64,000 bases of DNA from Lunularia cruciata (taxonomy: Eukaryota > Streptophyta > Marchantiopsida > Lunulariales > Lunulariaceae), in NCBI GenBank assembly GCA_948567375.1, contig OX419756.1, forward strand, positions 57,860,333-57,924,332. Direction: 5' to 3'. The position numbers and the translations under genes were made by a program. The notes beneath the pieces were generated by a model that was not told the origin of the DNA, searched no databases, and was given only the letters and a program-made list of their open reading frames with translations. Below, in pieces: positions 59,957 through 64,000 of the stretch (its first letter is position 1; each line of letters opens with the position of its first letter).

Positions 59957-62900
59957 TATAGCTTATGCATACTCTCCATGTGAAATCTCCACCAAACTAG
60001 CCTCAAAAAGGTCTCTACTCAGGCTTTGAATTAGTGCTCTCTCCATGTCACTATATTGATAGTGACGTCAAAAATTGGTGTATCATTAGTCAGCTCAATC
60101 CAAATATCATGTCCTTTTAGAGCATCCAAATCCTTCATACTAAAGGCAGAAAAACTTGTGTGGCTCCTCATGAACCTCCAAACCCTCCGTCTTTCCTCTC
60201 CTATAAGCTTGGGTCCAAAATCTGGCTCTCAAGTATCCTCTATAGTTGTCATAGGAGTGGAAGACTTATTGATTGGTTGCTACACTAGGCCCTTGGGAGC
60301 AATAGTGTCATGCTTCCAACCACTAGAGGTCCTAACCTTAGTGTGAAAAACTCCCTCCTCTCTAGAAGCAAGCTCCATGCATCTTTAACTGCATCCCAAG
60401 TAGACCAAGGGTGTAATCCAAGTAGACCACGCTCACTTGGATGGACTCCAAGTAGACCACTCTTCCTAGTAGGCATTGGTTGTGTCTCAAGAATACCCTA
60501 TCCACTTGGTCCATTACCCCAGCTCACAAGTGTGTGAATGGTGATGCCTATCAAGTGCATCTTATGCTACTCTACTAAGCCAAGGCTCACAATCTAGGTC
60601 AAATAGTTCAAGTCCATAGCCTGACCTAACACTTGATGCTTGGATGCCTCTAACACTATTGGAACAACGGTAATACCGGTGCAAAAACCCATCACCTGCT
60701 CTCTCTCATCAAAGTTGAGCTCCACCAACTGTTGTAATTGTGAGTCCCAAACCAATCCAAGATCTCCCTCTCAAAAAGCATGGGAGCTTGGGAAACTCAT
60801 AAGTGTAGGAAAAGCAGCTTGGGGCTGTCCAACTAGGTTCACCACTACCATAAGTGACCTATTAGCCACTACCACTATCTAAGAGTGACACCCAACATCC
60901 AAGATATCATCAACAATGATGTGGTCTAGTCATTGAATGTCATCATAAGCGCACCATAGAACCTCTCTAGGTAAGAGGTTCATCCACCAAGATGAAGTGA
61001 AGATGAAGATGATGAGCCTATGATCCCACTCTAGCTGCATCTATTAACATGGTAGGTCCTATCCAAGAATGGACCTGATGGGTACTCACCACCACCTAGG
61101 TGCAAGAATCACCCATCAAAGGGATGTTCTCCAAAATGTAAATTGGAGAAACGGACTGATGAACCTGGAGATGTCATAGTATACGTAACATCTCCCAAAA
61201 CACACCAGAATGGGGATCTTAAAGACCCAAACCTTGGCCAACATGTGTATATCCTTGACATGGCCATCTAGAAATCACCAAATGAGTAGACTCATGTCTC
61301 TCCATATCATGCGTCTCTAACAAGGAAATGTTTGTTGGTAGGGCTTTTGGTAACCCTTGACTACTTACATCAGTAATAAATCATGGTATTGATAGGCCAA
61401 GTGTGCCACATGATGTAGAGAGACTTTCTTAGCAGTCTCATCTCTCTCTCTAAGGACCATTATACTTGTATACCCGCCTGCAATACCGCAACTAGTCCAA
61501 TATTAATCCCACCAAACAACTCCAATAGACATACTCCCTCTATTGGATACTTCCATGCAATGAGTGTGGTATCCATAGGTATCAAGGTAATCTACTTTGG
61601 AGGCTCATTCTCACACTGTTCTCCTGGTGGTACAAAGGCTCCACTCCAAGCTTGTTGCACCGACCGGTTTGCATGTTGTTGCAATGTCTCCTCTGAACTC
61701 CACAATGGAACATCCAAGGTGGATGAAACAATCTCACTTGTACTCCAAATCCAAGTGTTATCCTTGGTATTGGAGTATCCTTTGCATGGGCGTTCCCCTC
61801 CAATAAATCACCAGGCCAAGTAACAAAACCACTAAAAGTTGAAATTGATATTTCCATGGTCTTGGACTATAGTGAGCCAAGGTTGCCACTATTGAAGCAT
61901 ACTAGTAGGCAACATACTCATCCCTCACCTGACTGCCAACCTGGTCTATAGGAGGTTGTCTCCTCCCAATAATCAATACTAAAACCCATGGAGTATAACA
62001 CTACTCCCCAACTAACACATATGACTCAACTATTATTGCAATGGCCTGAGCTCTCGAAACAAAGCTATCAATCAGATGATTGGGTTGAATATGAAAAAAA
62101 AGCTCTCCACATGTGGCATACTATGTAAAACCAACCCTTAGAAATGTCTGGATCTGAAATGGACACCTCTCTACATTGGTCTTCCATAACTCCATACCAA
62201 CAACTATAGCCTTCCCCAACATAATGAGCTATGTACTAGAGTCTAGTAAGACCATCTATGGTGTATAGACCTTCCCTAAAGGTCCCACCAAAAAAAATCC
62301 CCCCTCCTAGTTATCTAATAGGACAACTCTAAGTGTAAACCGTGATTGCTCAAAGGCCGGTCTAGTTGGTAACTCCTCCAATCTAACTGTTGTTGCCTAC
62401 CATAAACCACTGGTTGTTGAGCGGATCCCATGCTCCTCAACCAAGTCAGGCCCACTATCAAACACCTTTGTTCTAGTAGCAGGGACCACATCATCCCTAC
62501 TCTCACAAAGCATGGCAGTCAACTAAAACACTAGGGTTGGATCAACTCCTAAGGTAAACATGTCATTGGTTGAGAATAATGGAAAATGCATAATCAATTG
62601 AGACGCCTCCAACATTATACTAGACTCAATCTTGGTATTCATAGGTGGCTGACTAGTAGGTAGTCTATCATGCACCCTATTACCACCTACCACACCTGCA
62701 CTAGGACGTCTAGGAGCCATGGATATCATTTGTAGTGCCTTAGAGAGTGTAAAATATTGTGGAAGTCTGACCTATCTACCAACCTCTCCCCTTTATGGGT
62801 CCAACTCTATTGATGCTCTCTAGGCTTTGGAGCACGCATTGAACTCCTATTCACTATGGCAGATGCATCCATCTGTGCTACTCCGCACATGAAGTCTAAG

Positions 62901-62932
62901 ACGTCTTTGTCACCAATGTATGACAAAGACGT
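62901..62932. repeat. 12-bp perfect inverted repeat
   Basis: ACGTCTTTGTCA (62901-62912) and its complement (62921-62932) flank an 8-nt loop. It lies only 2 bp from the palindrome at 62935. Confidence 0.85.
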
Positions 62933-62934
62933 GT

Positions 62935-62992
62935 AATACTTGCCCTTACTTTTAATACAACCATGGTTGTATTAAAAGTAAGGGCAAGTATT
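62935..62992. repeat. 58-bp perfect palindrome, no spacer
   Basis: The 29-bp arms 62935-62963 and 62964-62992 are exactly complementary and meet at the centre of CCATGG. It lies in the gag-side part of the minus-strand gypsy element. Confidence 0.95.
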
Positions 62993-64000
62993 GCACCCCT
63001 ACTAGGTATGGATCCTCTACCACCTCATCTTCCATGACTTGGAGCTCCTCTACCACTCCATAACTTTGGGTGTAGGTCAAAGCATTGGTCACACCAATGA
63101 CCAAATTTGTGGCAATACTCACATTGTCTCTATGTTGGTTGTGATGCACCAAAGGTATTAGGTATGCTGCTCTGAATGCACTCTCTTTTGTGGTGAGTTC
63201 CACCAGAAGTCCAACAAGCAACACCACCACTCATTGGTTGTTGTTGACCTAAAAATGATAGTAAGCATCTAGTTACACTAGGCCCTCCACTTGCTCCATA
63301 GGATCTAGGTTGTCCACCCTATCCTTGGATATCAATATGGCGTGGTACACTTTGGAAGAAGTAATAGTTGTGGATGAGGTCTCCCTACCAAATCCAAATG
63401 GCACCACTCTTTCCTCCACCATGTTGAGCTCAATACGCTTAGCCAAACCAAAGACCACTACCAAAGTAGGTGAAGTAGCCTGTAACAACATAATATCACG
63501 GATTCTACGTCACAACTCTTTATCTAGTATCCCATACCAAAACTGGACTGCTTGGGCCTCCGTAACTCCATGAGTAAAATTGATCAACCGTCTCATGCGA
63601 GTGTATGCCTTGCGTAGACTCTCTCCAACCTTTTGTTGGACCTCTTGCAAGCTCTTCAGCTCCAAGTTGTCAATCCACACTCCTTGGTAGTTCTGCCTCA
63701 AACACTAGAAGAACTCTACCATGGGGTTAAACCCTGATACTAAAGCACCTCCTATAGAAGTACCTCCACTCATAGTAGCACCATCTTTAAGAGATCCACC
63801 AATGCTACTAGAGCTAGAACTCGTAGGTACAGCCAATCTACCCCTAGAAACCAAGCTTGAAGTGATAGAGACATAATTTAGAGACCAATATTGTCTCCAT
63901 AGCTCAATCTCCTCCAAGTGAGCTCTCTTGAACTCATGGTAGTTGTCCATCATGGGACCCTCCAAGTGCTGAAATAACCTCTTCCATGCCATGAAGGGTG
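62952..64000 (-). pseudogene. Gypsy gag fragment
   Basis: Frames at 63705-63992 (MAWKRLFQHLEGPMMDNYHE...) and 63510-63701 (LKSLQEVQQKVGESLRKAYTRMRRLINF) look like the retrotransposon Gag pattern of Q-x5-ESLxxYxxRxxxL. The rest towards 62950 is broken. The gene may continue past the window end. Confidence 0.65.

Larger units (their letters stand above)
56220..64000 (-). mobile_element. Decayed Ty3/gypsy retrotransposon with PHD finger, minus strand
   Basis: Order on the minus strand from the window end: gag (64000 to about 62950), a less clear region with protease expected (about 62,900-60,000), RT (59956-59418), RNase H and linker (about 59200-58800), integrase (58564-57950), a spacer, a PHD finger (57322-57188), then the 3' LTR (from about 57010 down). 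RT before integrase is the gypsy order. Stops occur in all domains. The 5' LTR lies outside the window. A 120-bp stretch near the low end (56220-56340) is also found inside the element at 62080-62200, which points to rearrangement. Confidence 0.85.

Noticed and set aside
1..64000. CRISPR arrays, operons, bacterial promoters or ribosome-binding sites
   Set aside because: The window is a plant nuclear sequence; the repeats lack the regular repeat-spacer layout of CRISPR arrays.

Overview
The window is nuclear DNA of a land plant, most likely a bryophyte (moss or liverwort). It has spliced genes with GT-AG introns of 100-280 bp, a GH3 acyl-amido synthetase, a plant-type ferric-chelate reductase, a receptor-kinase-derived protein, and a single-exon front-end (cytochrome b5 fusion) fatty-acid desaturase of the kind used for C20 polyunsaturated fats, which flowering plants largely lack. 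I cannot name the species.

Layout. 1-3.9 kb: no recognisable gene. 3.87-5.85 kb: desaturase gene with a TATA box and a long leader. 5.85-18.7 kb: non-coding, with three copies of a short dispersed repeat and several near-perfect hairpins. 19.46-24.2 kb: decayed plus-strand Ty3/gypsy element, followed by a 228-bp tandem duplication. 27.6-31.0 kb: ferric reductase gene of seven exons (818 codons). 31.2-39.0 kb: AT-rich, with tandem repeats, a duplicated last exon of the reductase disrupted by the short repeat, and a decayed copia element. 42.0-44.0 kb: two-exon gene joining a retrotransposon Gag-like domain to a kinase-like domain. 44.78-50.52 kb: a copia element with both LTRs and a 5-bp target duplication, but a dead interior. 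52.55-55.05 kb: GH3 gene on the minus strand (four exons, 605 codons). 56.2-64 kb: minus-strand Ty3/gypsy element of the same family as the one at 19-24 kb, running off the window.

The four host genes share no pathway: lipid desaturation, iron or copper reduction, possible signalling, and hormone or acyl-acid conjugation. They look like islands in retrotransposon-derived DNA. The most unusual items are the Gag-pseudokinase fusion, a PHD finger carried downstream of integrase in both gypsy elements, and a roughly 97-bp mobile repeat with a perfect 9-bp target-site duplication and a paralogous empty site in the reductase gene.
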